This document shows, piece by piece, positions 22,547-34,939 of a DNA stretch of 64,000 bases. This stretch comes from Iris pallida. Lineage: Eukaryota; Streptophyta; Magnoliopsida; Asparagales; Iridaceae. The stretch is taken from the NCBI GenBank assembly GCA_029216955.1, contig JANAVB010016199.1, forward strand, positions 16,025,736 to 16,089,735, given 5' to 3'. The notes below the pieces were generated by a model. It was given only the letters and a program-made list of their open reading frames with translations. It ran no database searches and had not been told where the DNA came from. Position 1 is the first letter of the stretch; each line of letters starts with the position of its first letter. The position numbers were made by a program, and so were the translations under genes.

Positions 22547-25500
22547 TTGTGCAGCACCAGCAGCAGTCCAGGGGAGGCCAGCAAGGGCGAGCTGATCGCA
22601 GGTTCGGTTCTTCTCGACTCCAGACCAGCTTTTGCATTATTCGATTCCGGTGCTTCGCATAGCTTCATATTTGTATCTTTTGTGATTAGACACGGTATTA
22701 TAGCTGAATCGTTGCCTAGGACTTACAAGATCATGACCGGGGGTGGCATTATCCTCGTACGTGATATTTGTAAGGGACGGAGTGTTGTCTTGGAAGGCCG
22801 TGAGATGGAGGTGAGTATGCTCGTAATGCCATTGTCGAACTACGATATAGTACTCGGTATGGATTGGTTGAGCAGGCACCACACCAGCATCGATTGCAGA
22901 GGGGGTAGAGTTCTCTTCAGAGTGCCGGGGGAGCCAGAGTTTGAGTACTCCAGACGTCAGGCGGAGCAGAGCAGCGAAGTTTTCTGTGGAGTCTCGGTTG
23001 AGCAGCAGACGATTCCATACCCCTTGATAGCAGAGTATATGGATGTTTTTCCAGAGGAGTTGCCGGGATTGCCACCAAACAGAGACATAGAGTTCTCGAT
23101 AGACTTGGTTCCAGGAGCGGAACCCATCTCTCAGCACGTCTATCGAGTGAACAACAGCAAGTTGGTGGAGCTGAAGAAGCAGGTGGATGAGCTGCAGGAC
23201 AAGGGCTTCATCCGTTCGAGTTCGTCGCCATGGGGTGCACCAGTATTGTTTGTGCCGAAGAAGGATGGGTCAGTACGGATGTGTATTGACTACAGGGCAC
23301 TCAACAACCTCACGATCAAGAACAGATACCCACTACCGCGGATCGACGATCTTTTTGACCAGTTGAGCGGAGCTCGGGTATTTTCCAAGATTGATCTGAG
23401 GTCGGGATATCACCAGGTGAAGGTGAAGAAGGAGGATATTCCCAAGACCGCTTTCAGGACGCGGTACGGGCAGTTTGAGTTTTTGGTTATGCCGTTTGGG
23501 CTAACCAATGCACCAGCAGTGTTTATGAACCTAATGAACAAGGTGTTCCACTAGTACTTGGAAAAGTTCGTGGTGGTGTTCATTGACGACATCTTGGTAT
23601 ATTCCAAGACTGAGGAGGAGCATGAGGAGCATCAGCGGATAGTGCTGGAGACTCTCAGGAGGGAGCAACTCTATGGAAAGCTCTCCAAGTGTGAGTTCTT
23701 TTTGGACCGGGTGGACTTTTTGGGGCATGTGGTGACTGGAGATGGTATCTCAGTTGACCCCAAGAAGATCATAGCTGTTGAGACATGGCCAGCGCTGACT
23801 TCAGTGGCAGAGATCAGGAGTTTCCTGGGGTTGGCAGAATATTATAGGAGATTTGTATAGAATTTCTCCTGGGTTGCAGAGCCGTTGACTCGGTTGACCC
23901 GGAAGGATGCTGAGTATATTTGGTCAGAGGAGTGTCAGACAGCTTTTCATGAGTTGAAGAAGCGACTTACGACAGCTCCGATTCTGACATTGCCTTCAGG
24001 ATCAGGAGGATTCACTATTTATAGTGATGCTTCAGGGAAGGGGCTAGGTTGTGTCTTGCAGCAGCATGGGAAGGTGATTGCCTATGCTTCCAGGCAATTA
24101 CGTCCCCATGAGAAGAACTATCCTACCCACGACTGGAGCTGGCAGCGGTAATTTTTGCTCTGAAGTTGTGGAAGCATTATCTGTATGGGGAGAGGGTGGA
24201 GATCTTCACAGATCACAAAAGCTTAAAGTATGTGTTCACTCAGAAGGAGCTGAACATGAGGCAGCGCAGATGGCTAGAGTTGATGAAGGACTTCGACATA
24301 TCACTTCAGTATCACCCAGAAAAGGCCAACGTGGTTGCCGATGCCTTGAGTAGGTATCCGACAGCCATGTGTTTGACCATGGACCGGCACTTACTTGCTG
24401 ATTTGGAGAGCCTTGGGATTGAGGTGATCGTGCCCGGAGTTCAGATGCAGTTATGGGGCCTGCAGATTCAGTCAGACTTGGTGGAGAGGATCAAGTCGAC
24501 ACAGTTTGAGGACATTGCTCTGCGGTGTCTCCGAGAGCAGGTTCGAACAGGATTGCTGGAGGGCAAGTTTTCTCTTGCAGAGGATGGTGCCTTGAGGCAC
24601 GGTTCCAAGTTATGTGTGCCCAACGGAGAGCTCAGGGAGCAAGTTTTGCAGGAGGCCCACAGATCTCAGTACTCTATACACCCTGGTGCCAACAAGATGT
24701 ACCGAGATCTGAGAGAGCATGTTTGGTGGTCCGGGATGAAGCAGGAGGTGGCTCGCTTCGTAGCTAAGTGCTTGGTCTGTCAGTAGGTCAAGGCAGAGAG
24801 GTAGAGGCCCTGTGGATTGTTGCAGCCGCTGCCCATTCCAAAGTGGAAATGGGAGCATATCACTATGGACTTCGTATCAGGACTGCCGCATACCCCAGGA
24901 GGGAAAGACGTGATTTGGGTCATCGTTGACAGGTTGACCAAATCGGTCCACTTCTTGCCATTCAAGGTGGGTACGTCTACAGAGAGGCTGGCAGAGATGT
25001 ATATGTGGCAGATAGTCTGAATCCACGGGGTTCCGGTCAGCATCATCTCAGATCGGGATAGTCGCTTTACTTTCCATTTCTGGAGGAGTCTGCAGATTAT
25101 CTTGGGCACCCAGCTCAAGTTTAGTACTGCATACCATCCCGAGACGGACGGACAGTCAGAGAGGACTATTCAGACGCTCGAAGATATGCTATGGACGTGC
25201 GTCTTGGACTTTGGAGGTTCCTGGGAGGATCATCTTCATTTGGTGGAGTTTGTTTACAACAACAGTTTCCAGGCCAGCATCGAGATGTTACATTTGGAGG
25301 CTCTGTACGGGCGTAGGTGCCGTACACCCTTATCTTGGGATGATGTTGGAGAGCGAGCTTTACTGGGGCCAGAGATGGTTGTTGACGCAGCCGAGAAGGT
25401 GAAGCTCATCAGGGACAGACTTCGCGTAGCACAGGACAGACATCGGTACTGGACCGATAGCCACTGGAGGCCCTTGGAGTTTGAGGTACAGATTAGAGTA

Positions 25501-26003
25501 GGATTAGATTTAGGTTGATTGTCTGTGTTTTATTAATCATGTTTGTTTATCATAATTAATTGAGACCTTGCTTGTGATTAGGTCGGAGACCAGGTTTTCT
25601 TGAGGATATCTCTGACTCGTGGTACGATACATTTTGGTGGAGACGGGAAGTTTAGCCCGCGCTTCATCGGCCCTTTTGTTATCAGCGGGAGAGTCGGCGA
25701 CGTGGCTTACAGGCTAGACTTTCCACCTGTACTAGTGGGTGTCCACAACATATTCTACGTATCACAGTTGAGACGGTACGTGGCTACCCTAGCCATGTTC
25801 TCGATCATTCGGAGATTGAGGTTGGACCTACTCTCAGTTATCCAGAGCAGCCTGTGAAGATTCTGGATCGCCGGGAGAAGGTTCTGAGGAACCAGGTGAT
25901 ACCTTTGGTTCGCGTCGCATGGAGGCATCATTCTCCAAGAGAGTCTACCTGGGAGCGGGAGGATGAGATGCGCGAGCGATACCCATATCTTTTTGGACCG
26001 TGA
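22547..26003 (+). pseudogene. pol: pol of C: protease, RT, RNase H, integrase, chromodomain-like tail
   Basis: Protease has the DSG triad at 22643-22651 ([10 protein letters not shown]). RT has motif [11 protein letters not shown] with its Asp intact and FIDD at 23579-23590. RNase H starts YSDASGKG. Integrase has the H-H-C-C zinc region ending CLVC and the DD35E set: Asp 24868, Asp 25051, Glu 25159. The tail is VGVHNIFYVSQLRRYV through STWEREDEMRERYPYLF to TGA 26001. Breaks: TAG for Gln at 23552 and 23858; a one-base deletion near 24130 in the HDLELAAV segment; TAG at 24784; a TAG a few codons later; TGA for Arg at 25018; and a one-base deletion near 25784. The frame is otherwise continuous, so these are point lesions in a once complete polyprotein. 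The 96-base intron lies at 25486. Confidence 0.92.
25486..25581 (+). other. GT-AG intron in C pol
   Basis: Coding sequence ends PLEFE (gag codon 25483-25485), then gtacagatta begins. It ends gtgattag, and coding resumes VGDQVFLRIS at 25582 in the same phase. It is 96 bases, T-rich, with an in-frame TGA inside and a ttaattgag branch-like site. D has a 96-base insert at the identical codon with GT and AG ends. B reads EFAVGDRVFL with no insert. It is an inferred spliceosomal intron. Confidence 0.7.
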
Positions 26004-26081
26004 GGTATACTTTCTATCCTTCTCACCAGTTGCATTTCGCCTTTCAATTTCGAGGACAAAATTCTTTAAGGAGGGTAGATT
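26004..26081 (+). other. C 3' untranslated stretch and polypurine tract
   Basis: After the pol stop comes the conserved tttcgaggacaaaatt block. The purine run aaggagggtaga (26068-26079) is then next to the 3' LTR start at 26082. It matches the minus-strand equivalent in D at 16478-16492. Confidence 0.8.
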
Positions 26082-29000
26082 TGTCACTACCACATTTCTA
26101 GTTTGAGGATATTTTTGTCATTTTTGAATTATTTAAATTTAATATATTTATTAGGAATTTTTAAATAATTTAATTGAATGGTGTGATTTAAATACTAATT
26201 TAATTATTGCCTTATGATTTTGGTTAGCCTAACCTAGATTGGACCTAACCTAGATTAGTCATAACTAACTTAGTGAGCCACTTTGAGAATTAGGTGGTTT
26301 TGGTTAATGGGTTAAGTCAAGTTTAGTTATGGTTAAGTGATTTGCAAAAGACTAGGAAAGAGCCCTAGTTTCTAGGCCACCCATTAGCCTTGATTCATTC
26401 CTAGCCATAGGATGTAATCTAAAAACCCTAACCCTAACTAAAGTGGCCATCCAAGACCCCCCTTGCCTATATAATGTCTCCATAGGGATTTGTGCCTCTT
26501 TTTTTATTAGTTCTTCATTTTCCTAAAGAATAGGTAAGCCCTTATTTATTTTCTTCATAGTTTAATCAATAGGACTCCTTTTTGATTGGGATTTCTTCCA
26601 TAATGATCTAATCTATGTTCTCTTGCTGATTGTGGAGTCAAATCTCAGATTTGCATCAATTTGGGGATTTTTGGTGGCTTTGAAGAACTCCTTGGAAGAG
26701 ACTTGTTGTGTTGAAGAACACCATAGGTAAAATTCCTATCCACCCATTAAAACTAGGTTTTCTTTGCATAAATAGCTAGCCCTAGGTGTCCTGGTCCTGT
26801 AGGAATAGGGTTTGCCATTTTTCGTGTCCTGTACGTGTCCGTATCGGATACGTATCAGTTCTGTGCACAGGTGTTCGACGAAATGCCACAAAGGGCATTT
26901 CGATCAAGTTTTCGTGATGTGTTTGAATAGAAAGTAGTGTTTTAGTGTCGCTTACATGTTTTTGATGCACTGAGGTGATTTCGAGTCGTGTCCGAGTCAC
27001 ACAGGACTCGTGGACACGCCTGCGTGCGTGCGGGCAGCACTGTCCTGCTGCTCGTGGGTTCGTGTGGGCTATTTAGGACACGTGGGCACGTGTCCTTTGA
27101 CACAGAGCTCGGGGCAGTGTCTGACATGACACTCCCCAAGCCTCGTGTCACTTGGTTGTGTGTCGGGTGCGTGCGGACACGTGCACTGGTCACGCGAGCT
27201 CGTGCCAGTCTCGTGCGTGTCTGTGCTTTTGTTCTTGGACACTTGTGTCCTATTTTTGGACACGAAACTAGGTGTATGACACGTGCACACATTGAATGTT
27301 AATTACCAACCAATACTATCTAGCCTTTACTGCTATTTTAATGTTTAATTAGGAAAGCCCTACTCGACTGATACTGTGAGTATCAGTGAGTTTAGGTTCA
27401 CTGTTAGAACATTGTTTTTCCCCTTTCTGTTAATTTCCTGATTAAGTATGTGCTAAATTATATCTTACATGTTATCTAGCCTATGATTTGTTGATTTTCA
27501 CAGTAGTACACATTCACACTTTCCTGTCATGGTTTGCACATTACCTGTCAATGTATCACAGATTTTCTATGTCAAATTGCTTCGCTGTTAGATTAGGAGC
27601 TGCTTTTACATTCCTTCCTTAAACTGAGAATTCATGGTGTGATATTGGTTAAGTTGTTGGTGGGTTTAGGTTTTGAATCTTCATTTGGACTGTTGAACTG
27701 AAACCATGTATACACTGTCAATCCCTGAATTAATTTCCTGAGAATCCCATGTTTGCACTGTCACATTTGAACTAATGACACACACAGGTTTCCTGAGCAC
27801 AAGCACACTGAGTATGATTCCCTTCATGTATAACACTGTTAATTAGAACTGAAATATGATTCCTGAGAACCTATTCATGGCATTCTCACTATCTTGATTT
27901 CTGAGGTTAATGTTAATCTGTGAACCAAGATGGGTGATTTGAAATGAACTGAACTGTGTATTGGATATGAAAAACCTGAGAAATTGATGTGGTTCCCTTT
28001 CCTGCATTTTCAGAGAATGTCATTGCTATTGAACCAAAAATATGAGAACTCAATTAATGTGAAATGTTGATTAATTGGGTTCCTGCCTATTTTGTATTTA
28101 CCTGTCACATGTTGCTAAACCCCATTGAATGTTTACACAAAACCTGAGATTCATTTACCCTTAATATGTTAACCTCTGAACTATTTCTAAAACTGAATTG
28201 GTTTTGTGTAGAAATCTTGAGATTCAAATCTGAGAACTATGAATTCACACTATCACCAGCTTACATATTTTTTCACCCACCTATACTTCCTGTACACAGT
28301 CACTGTATACTGTTTCTATATTTTCTGCACTGTTGGTAATTTCAGTCACTTAGTTTCCTAATTCCTGCCACTCACACACACAATATTGTTTTCACTTGCT
28401 GTCCTGTCAATTGTCCCACACACACACAGGTTCTAAAGTACACACACATGTCTTTCCCTCTAGCACACACACACATTTCATCATATATACACACATTCCT
28501 CCTATCACACACACAAATGTAAATTCATTAAACACACATATAGCTCCTATATATCCACACACACATATATGCATCCTATACATGTATATATGTATCTAGA
28601 TATTTCCTAATCTATGTATGTATGTGATTATATATATATAAATATATGTGGGTAAATAGTTAAGATAGCCTATGTGTAAATGCGTAATGTAAAGCCATGT
28701 GGGTCTTTCTATGTGTGATAGCTAATGTGCTAGGCACATTTCTATTTGTATATGTAGATGTACATATATATTCATAGATGATAGTGATATATATTCTATA
28801 TGTGGTATTGGCCTATGGTGTGTCTATTAGACTAGTGAGGGCTTAGTTAGGCTGTTCAGTCTTGGTTAAGCCTAGAATAGACTAGTTAAGCCTAGTTAGA
28901 CTTGTTAGACCTAGTTCGACCATAGTTGACCTAGGTTTGACTTCTTGGTTGACCAGGGTTGACCAAGAGTTGACTTTGACCTAGTTTGACCTAGACTCAT

Positions 29001-30210
29001 GTAGAATGCATCGTAGTGCTTCATTTTAACATTTTAGACTTGTTGTGACTTGTGCTGTTCTGATTAGGAGCCAGACACCTCTCCTCGGACAGTATATTTT
29101 AGTTGGACACTCAGATAGCAGGAGAGTACATTCTCTGATCATTTTATATCATGTTTAGGATTATATTTCCTGCTTTAGACTATCTTACTTGATGCTGACA
29201 GGTTGGTAACACGGATTAGTACTATATGGATCCCTTCATGAGATGTTACCCTTCTCGGGAGTATCAGATACTTTTGTCCAGTGTGTTTCACTTACATCAC
29301 GTATCTTATGCTTCTATTAGCATGAATCTTCGGGAATCAGCTAGTGACTCATATACTCTCATGATCACCGAGCCTTCACGAATCAATTTATGAATCACCC
29401 TATACGGGTAGTAGTTTAGTCACGAATCTTAACGTAACTTGACTGGATCCTTGCGTATTAATTGGGGTACGGGGGAGTTTGAATGGTCATGTGAATAAAT
29501 ATCCAAAAGTAGTGTAGTCATGAATCACTCTTAGTGTAGTCATGAATCTGTCCTAAGCCATTCACATGTTCGTCTGTACTCTAAATTACTAGCACTGTCT
29601 CTCTTATATATCATAGATATTTACTTACTATCGCTCTCTTATATTATGCTGCTCTTCAGTTTCTTGTATTTTATTCTCTAGCATGATTATATTTCCTTTC
29701 CTGTTATGACTTGATGAGATGTATTGTGCTCGCTCCTGTCCTGACTGGACCTGTTGAAATATTACAGAGGATGAGGACGAGGCTGGTTGTCCCACTTATT
29801 ATGGGGCTACCCTAGATGATAGTACAGACTTTGACCAGCTGCAGGAGCCCTTAGATGTGGGCGACACTCCTCTAGACGAGGATGTCTTCTTTTATATTCA
29901 TTCTGGATGATTGTATATATTGGTACTTGGGATTTGGGATATGTATTTATCTTAGACACTTAGACTCTCTGTTGTACTTGGGATTTCCTTTCATTTCAGC
30001 AGTTTTATCTATCTATCATTTCATCTTATCTTCTGCCTTAGTTGTGATTGAGTTTACTTTCTGCTTATCACCCCCATTCGGGGAGTATAAACTGTTTAGC
30101 TTTATATTGTTAGATATTGTGACCTAGGACAGCGTTCTACCGCCGATACTATGGCATAGGCTGGACGTACCCACGTCTCGTGCCCTTACTCTAGGGTACG
30201 GGTCATGATA
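26082..30210 (+). repeat. C 3' LTR
   Basis: It is colinear with the 5' LTR. It has fewer TA repeats near 28630 (shorter by about 25 bases) and scattered base changes. The end is ggtcatgata instead of gatcgtgaca. The donor of the GC-AG pair is mutated here (cag, then gagagt at 29122). Confidence 0.93.
29768..29910 (+). CDS. LTR acidic exon, C 3' LTR copy
   Basis: It is the same exon as 20563 with a few changes (EDEDEAGCPTYYGATLDD). The stop used in the other LTR (TAG) reads GAG here, so the frame runs on through DVFFYIHSG to TGA at 29908-29910. The acceptor aatattacag is intact. The paired donor has lost its C (gagagt), so this copy may not splice. Confidence 0.42.
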
Positions 30211-30215
30211 GCCAC
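30211..30215. repeat. Target-site duplication of C (right), gccac
   Basis: It matches 16849-16853. D pol resumes at 30216 (gtcaccgactcttccgc on plus). Confidence 0.92.
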
Positions 30216-33200
30216 GTCACCGACTCTTCCGCTGATCACGAAAGGTCCGATGAAGCGCGGGCTAAGCTTTCCACCTCCACCAAAATGTATGGTACCACGA
30301 GTCGGAGATATCCTCAAAAAAACCATGTCTCCGACCTAAACACAAACAAGGTCTCAAGTTACTAAATAATCAAACATGATCAAACAAACAAAAATAAACA
30401 ACCTACTTCTAATCCTATCTCTAATTTGTACCTCAAACTCCAAAGTCCTCCGATGGCTATCGGTCCAGTGCCGATGTCTGTCCTGCGCCACGCCAAGTCT
30501 GTCCCTGATGAGCTTCACCTTCTCGACTGCGTCAACAACCATCTCATGTACCAATAAAGCTCGCTCACCAACATCATCCTAAGATAAGGGTGTATGACAC
30601 CTATGTCCGTACAGAGCCTCGAAAGGTGACATCTCAATGCTGGCCTGAAAACTGTTGTTGTAAGCAAACTCCACAAAGTGTAGGTGATCCTCCCAGGATC
30701 CTTTGAAATCCAAGACGCACGTCCGCAGCATGTCCTCGAGCGTCTGAATAGTCCTCTTTGACTGTCCGTCCATCTGAGGGTGGTATGCAGTACTAAACTT
30801 GAGGTGAGTGTCCAAACTAGTCTGCAGACTCTGCCAGAAATGGGAAGTAAAGCGACTATCTCGATCCGAGATGATGCTGACTGGAACTCCATGAATCCTG
30901 ACAATCTGCCGTATGTACATCTCTGTAAGCCTCTCAGTAGACGTACCCACTTTAAATGGAAAAAAGTCGGCCGATTTGGTCAACATGATGACCCAAATCG
31001 CGTCTTTCTCTTCTGGTGTACGCGACAATTCAGATACAAAATCCATCGTGATATGCTCCTACTTCCACTCTGGAATAGGTAATGGCTGCAATAATCCTCC
31101 TGGCCTCTGTCTCTCTGCCTTGACCTGCTGACAGACCATGCACCTGGCTACGAAGCGAGCCACCTCCCACTTCATCCCATACCACCAGACGTGCTCCCTT
31201 AGATCCCTGTACATCTTGTTGGCACCAGGATGTATAGAGTACTGAGATCTGTGGACCTCCTGCATGACTTGCTCCCTAAGCTCTCCACTGGGCACACACA
31301 GCCTAGAACCATACCTCAAAGCACCATCCTCAGTAAGAGTAAACTCACCATCCACCAGTCCTGCTCGAACCTGCTCTCGGATACACCGCAGAGCAACATC
31401 CTCGAACTGCGTCGACTTGATCCTCTCCACCAAGTCCGACTGAATCTGAAGGGCCCACATCTGCATCTGAACTCCTGGCATAATTACCTCAATCCCCAGG
31501 CTGTCCAAGTCTGCTAGCAAATAATGGTCTATAGTCAAACACATGGCTGTCGGATACCTACTCAAGGCATCGGCAACCACGTTGGCCTTCCCTGGGTGAT
31601 ACTGTAGTGAGATGTCGAAGTCCTTCATCAGCTCTAACCACCTGCGCTACCTCATGTTGAGCTCCTTCTGTGTAAACGCATACTTCAAGCTCTTATCATC
31701 TGTGAAGATCTCTACCCTCTCTCCATATAAGTAGTATTTCTACAACTTTAAAGCAAATATCACTGCTGCCAACTCCAAATCATAGGTAGGGTAGTTCCTC
31801 TCATGGAGACGTAACTGGCTGGAAGCATAGGCAATCACCTTCCCATGCTGCTATAAGACACAACCCAGACCCTTCCCCGAGGCATCACGGTAGATAGTGA
31901 ACCCTTCCGATCCTGATGGCAAAGTCAGAATCGGAGCTGTCGTCAGCCACTTCTTCAACTCATCAAAAGCGACTTGACACTCCTCTGACCAAATAAAATC
32001 TGTATCCTTCCGGGTCAGCCTAGTCAACGGCTCTGCAATCTGGGAGAAATCCTGCACGAACCTCCTACAATAGCCTCCCAGTCCCAAGAAGCTCCTGAAC
32101 TCTGCTACTGAACTCGGTGCTAAACAAGCCTCAACTGTCGTGATCTTCTTCGGGTCCACTGAGATCCCATCTCCAGTCATTACATGACCCAAGAAGTCAA
32201 CTATGTCCAGAAAGAACTCACACTTCGAGAGCTTGCCATACAGCCTCTTCCTCCTGAGTGTCTTCAAAACCACTCTCAAGTGCTCCTCATGCTCATCCTC
32301 AGTCTTCAAATATACCAGGATATCATCGATGAACACCACCACGAACTTGTCCAAGTACTGGTGGAACACCTTGTTTATCAAGTTCATAAATATCGCCGGG
32401 GCGTTGGTCAGCCCAAACGGCATAACCAAGAACTCAAACTGACCATACCGCGTCCTAAAGGCGGTCTTCGGGATATCCTCCTTCTTCACCTTTACCTGAT
32501 GATAACCTGACCTCAGATCAATCTTCGAGAAAACTCGAGCTCCGCTCAACTGATCAAAGAGATCATCAATCCGCGGTAGTGGGTATCTGTTCTTGATCGT
32601 GAGGATGTTGAGTGCCCTGTAGTCGATACACATCCGTACCGACAAATCCTTCTTGGGTACAAAGAGTACCAGAGCACCCCAAGGTGAAGAACTCGATCGG
32701 ATGAAGCCCTTGTCCTGCAGCTCATCCACTTACTTCTTTAATTCCACCAACTCACTGTTGTTCACTCGTTAGACAAGCTGAGAAATCAGTTCTGCGACGG
32801 AAACCAAGTCTATCGAGAACTCAATATCCCTGTCCGGTGGAAGCCCTGGCAACTCCTCCGGAAAGACGTCCATGAACTCTATAATCAAAGGATGTGGAGC
32901 CGCCTTCTCCTCAACTGAAGCCCCACAGAAAAGTTCGCTGCTCTGCTCTGCCTGCCGTCGGGTGTACTCGAACTCTGGCTCTCCTGGCGCTCCAAACAGA
33001 ACTCTACCCCCTCGGCAATCTGTGCTGGCGTGATGCCTGCTCAACCAATCCATACGTAATACGATATCGTAGTTCGGTAGTAGCATTATGAGCAGACTCA
33101 CCTCCAACTCTTGGCCTCCCAAAATAATACTTTGCCCTCTGTAAACATCACTCACGAGGATAACACCACCCCCGGTCGTGATCTTGCAGGTCCTAGGAAA

Positions 33201-33320
33201 TGATTCATATACTAGGCAGAGTCTAATAGCAAATGATACCGACACAAAACTATGGGAAGCCCCGGAACCAAATAGAGCGAAAGCTAGAATAGAGTCGAGA
33301 AGAACCGAACCTGCAATCAA
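30216..33320 (-). pseudogene. pol: pol of D (main part)
   Basis: Reading from 33320 leftward in one frame, protease has GSG where the catalytic DSG should be (ALFGSGASHSF), so the active Asp is lost. RT is complete with [10 protein letters not shown] and FIDDIL. RNase H follows (YRDASGKG, with the first catalytic Asp of YSDAS kept but Ser changed). Integrase has its zinc region, DFVSE and SDRDSRF, but QSKRTIQ has Lys in place of the catalytic Glu. Several stops (near 32730, 31850, 31650, 31059) interrupt the frame. A 96-base intron is at 30336-30431, then VGDMVFL, and the tail continues at 16853 beyond element C. Confidence 0.9.
30336..30431 (-). other. GT-AG intron in D pol
   Basis: On the minus strand, LEFE is followed by gtacaaatta and ends ttgtgtttag before VGDMVF. 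It is 96 bases, exactly as in C, at the same codon and phase, T-rich, with many base differences from the C copy. It is an inferred spliceosomal intron shared by the two families. Confidence 0.7.
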
Positions 33321-33410
33321 CTCCCCAATGGCCTCTGCATCCTTGGCTGCTATGGCAAAAGCTCACCCTTGCTAGCCTCCCCTGGCCTGCTGCTGGTGCT
33401 GCACAAACCG

Positions 33411-34694
33411 CTACTGCTGAGTCGGCAACGGTCCCTTCTGCGGTCCCACTGGAGCCTTGGCTCCTGCTCCCTGAGCTGCTCTGCCTACGAAGAGGGAACA
33501 GTCCCTCAGCTGATGCTCTGATGATCCGTAGAGAAGACACTTCCACAGCCTTTTCTTGCACTCAGTCCATACATGCCCGGGTTTCCTACAGAGGGTACAA
33601 CTATTAGACTGCTGCCTTGGGGCCTGCTGCTGCTGTCTCAGCTGCTGATGCTGAGCTGGCTGAAGTCTCAGCTGCTGGAACTGCTGCGGCTGAAACTGTC
33701 TCTGCTGGTGGTACTGCTGAAAGTACAGCCTCTTGGCCGGTCCTTCGCTACCACTGGCTCCCTGGGTGTCTCGCCCCCTCTTGAGCCTCAGCTCAAGATC
33801 ATTCTCTGCTGCTAAGGCACCCACCAAGATCTCCTCAAAAGTGGCGCTACGGGCACTCTTGGTATAGGACTTCACCTCCTTGACCAGTCCCTTTCTGAAC
33901 CTCCGGGCCTTTGTCGCTTCGGATAACCCCTCGACAAATCTGTCCAAACGGCAGAAATCCCCAACATACTCCTCAACGGACTGACTGCCCTGTACTAAGG
34001 CCACGAACTGAGTCTCGAGGGCACCAAGCGCTGCGTTTGGAAAAAACTACTCCTTGAACAGCTTCTTGAATGTTGCCCAAGTCTGACCTGGTGTACCAAC
34101 CCTCGGGTCGGTCTGGTACCAAGTGCGGGCCAAATTCTGCATCATACTGGCCGTCGCCTCGATCTGATGCCTCGCTGGAATCTCTGCCCGTCTAAAAATC
34201 TCCTCCATATGCTCTATCCACTCATCAGCGTACAGAATGCCCTATGTACCCCTGAAATCCCTCGGGTGCATCTTCTGAAAGTCTTGGATGCCCTTCTCCC
34301 TCGACGGATTTGGCTGTTGAACTGTTGCAGGCTGAGCTGCTGTGCTTTCAACTGTCGTCAAGGCCAGGTCGATGCCTCGACTAAACTCTGCAGTCTGCCG
34401 CTGCTGCTGGGCATGCTGGGCCTGCTGGGCCTCCATGAACTGCTGAAAGAATGTGAACAGCTGGACTGTATCAACTATTTCCGAAGATGGCTGTTGCTGC
34501 TGTAGCATCTCTGGAACCACCGGGCTCGGCCTGTACATTGCTGGTGGTGGGGCTCCTCCGAATGCAGCTGAAACACCCACCCCAGCTGGCATGACTAGGG
34601 CTGCAGTACCGGGGGCTGGCTGCTGAGGGCGAGAGGTAGCAGACCTCTCATCAGTGTCCCCCTGACCTGGGCGATGTGATCTAGTCTTGACCAT
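33411..34694 (-). pseudogene. gag: gag of D
   Basis: Minus-strand ATG at 34692-34694 opens MVKTRSHRPGQGD. It has a Pro/Ala/Gln-rich N-terminus and a capsid-like domain with EEYVGDFCRLDRFVEG and RKGLVKEVKSYTK. The linker is Gln-rich. The first zinc knuckle is intact (CTLCRKPGHVWTEC); the second has Cys to Tyr (CLLYGSSEHQLRDC). In-frame stops lie at about 34240 and in 34005-34060, and at 33411 where a Gln codon is TAG. Between 33411 and 33320 lies the gag-protease junction, with a further stop. Confidence 0.88.
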
Positions 34695-34903
34695 CCTAGA
34701 GACAGATCAAACAAGAAAACAATTGCTGAGAATGAGTCAAAATAGCAAAGGAGGACAGTTTATATTCAGGGAAAGACAATAAGCAGCAAATTAGATAAAA
34801 TGAATCTGATTAAGAGTTTTTTCTGATGTGATTGAGTACCTTTAAAAATATTCTAATCCTACTGCAGGCTGCAGTGATACTCTAGTTCGAATACCACTAC
34901 ATT

Positions 34904-34939
34904 TCTAAATAGGACCTACATGGGCCACCACTAAAAACG
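34904..34939 (-). other. Primer-binding region of D
   Basis: On the minus strand, immediately after the LTR end comes cgtttttagtggtggccc then atgtaggtcc, the block shared by all families here. The 210 bases between it and gag show no other feature. Confidence 0.5.

Larger units (their letters stand above)
16854..30210 (+). mobile_element. Element C, nearly complete Tekay/Del-like gypsy retrotransposon
   Basis: It has a 5' LTR 16854-21005 (4152 bp), internal 21006-26081, and 3' LTR 26082-30210 (4129 bp), with target duplication gccac on both sides. LTRs start tgtcactaccaca. The 5' LTR ends cgtgaca and the 3' LTR ends mutated catgata. All gag-pol domains are present in the order gag, protease, RT, RNase H, integrase, chromodomain-like tail, with a 96-base intron before the tail. 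At least four in-frame stops and several frameshifts make it inactive as it stands, but it is the best reference copy in the window. Confidence 0.93.

Noticed and set aside
22120..22668. Leucine/serine-rich antisense frames across gag of C (also 33573, 63498)
   Set aside because: Shadows of the CAG-rich Gln linker of gag.
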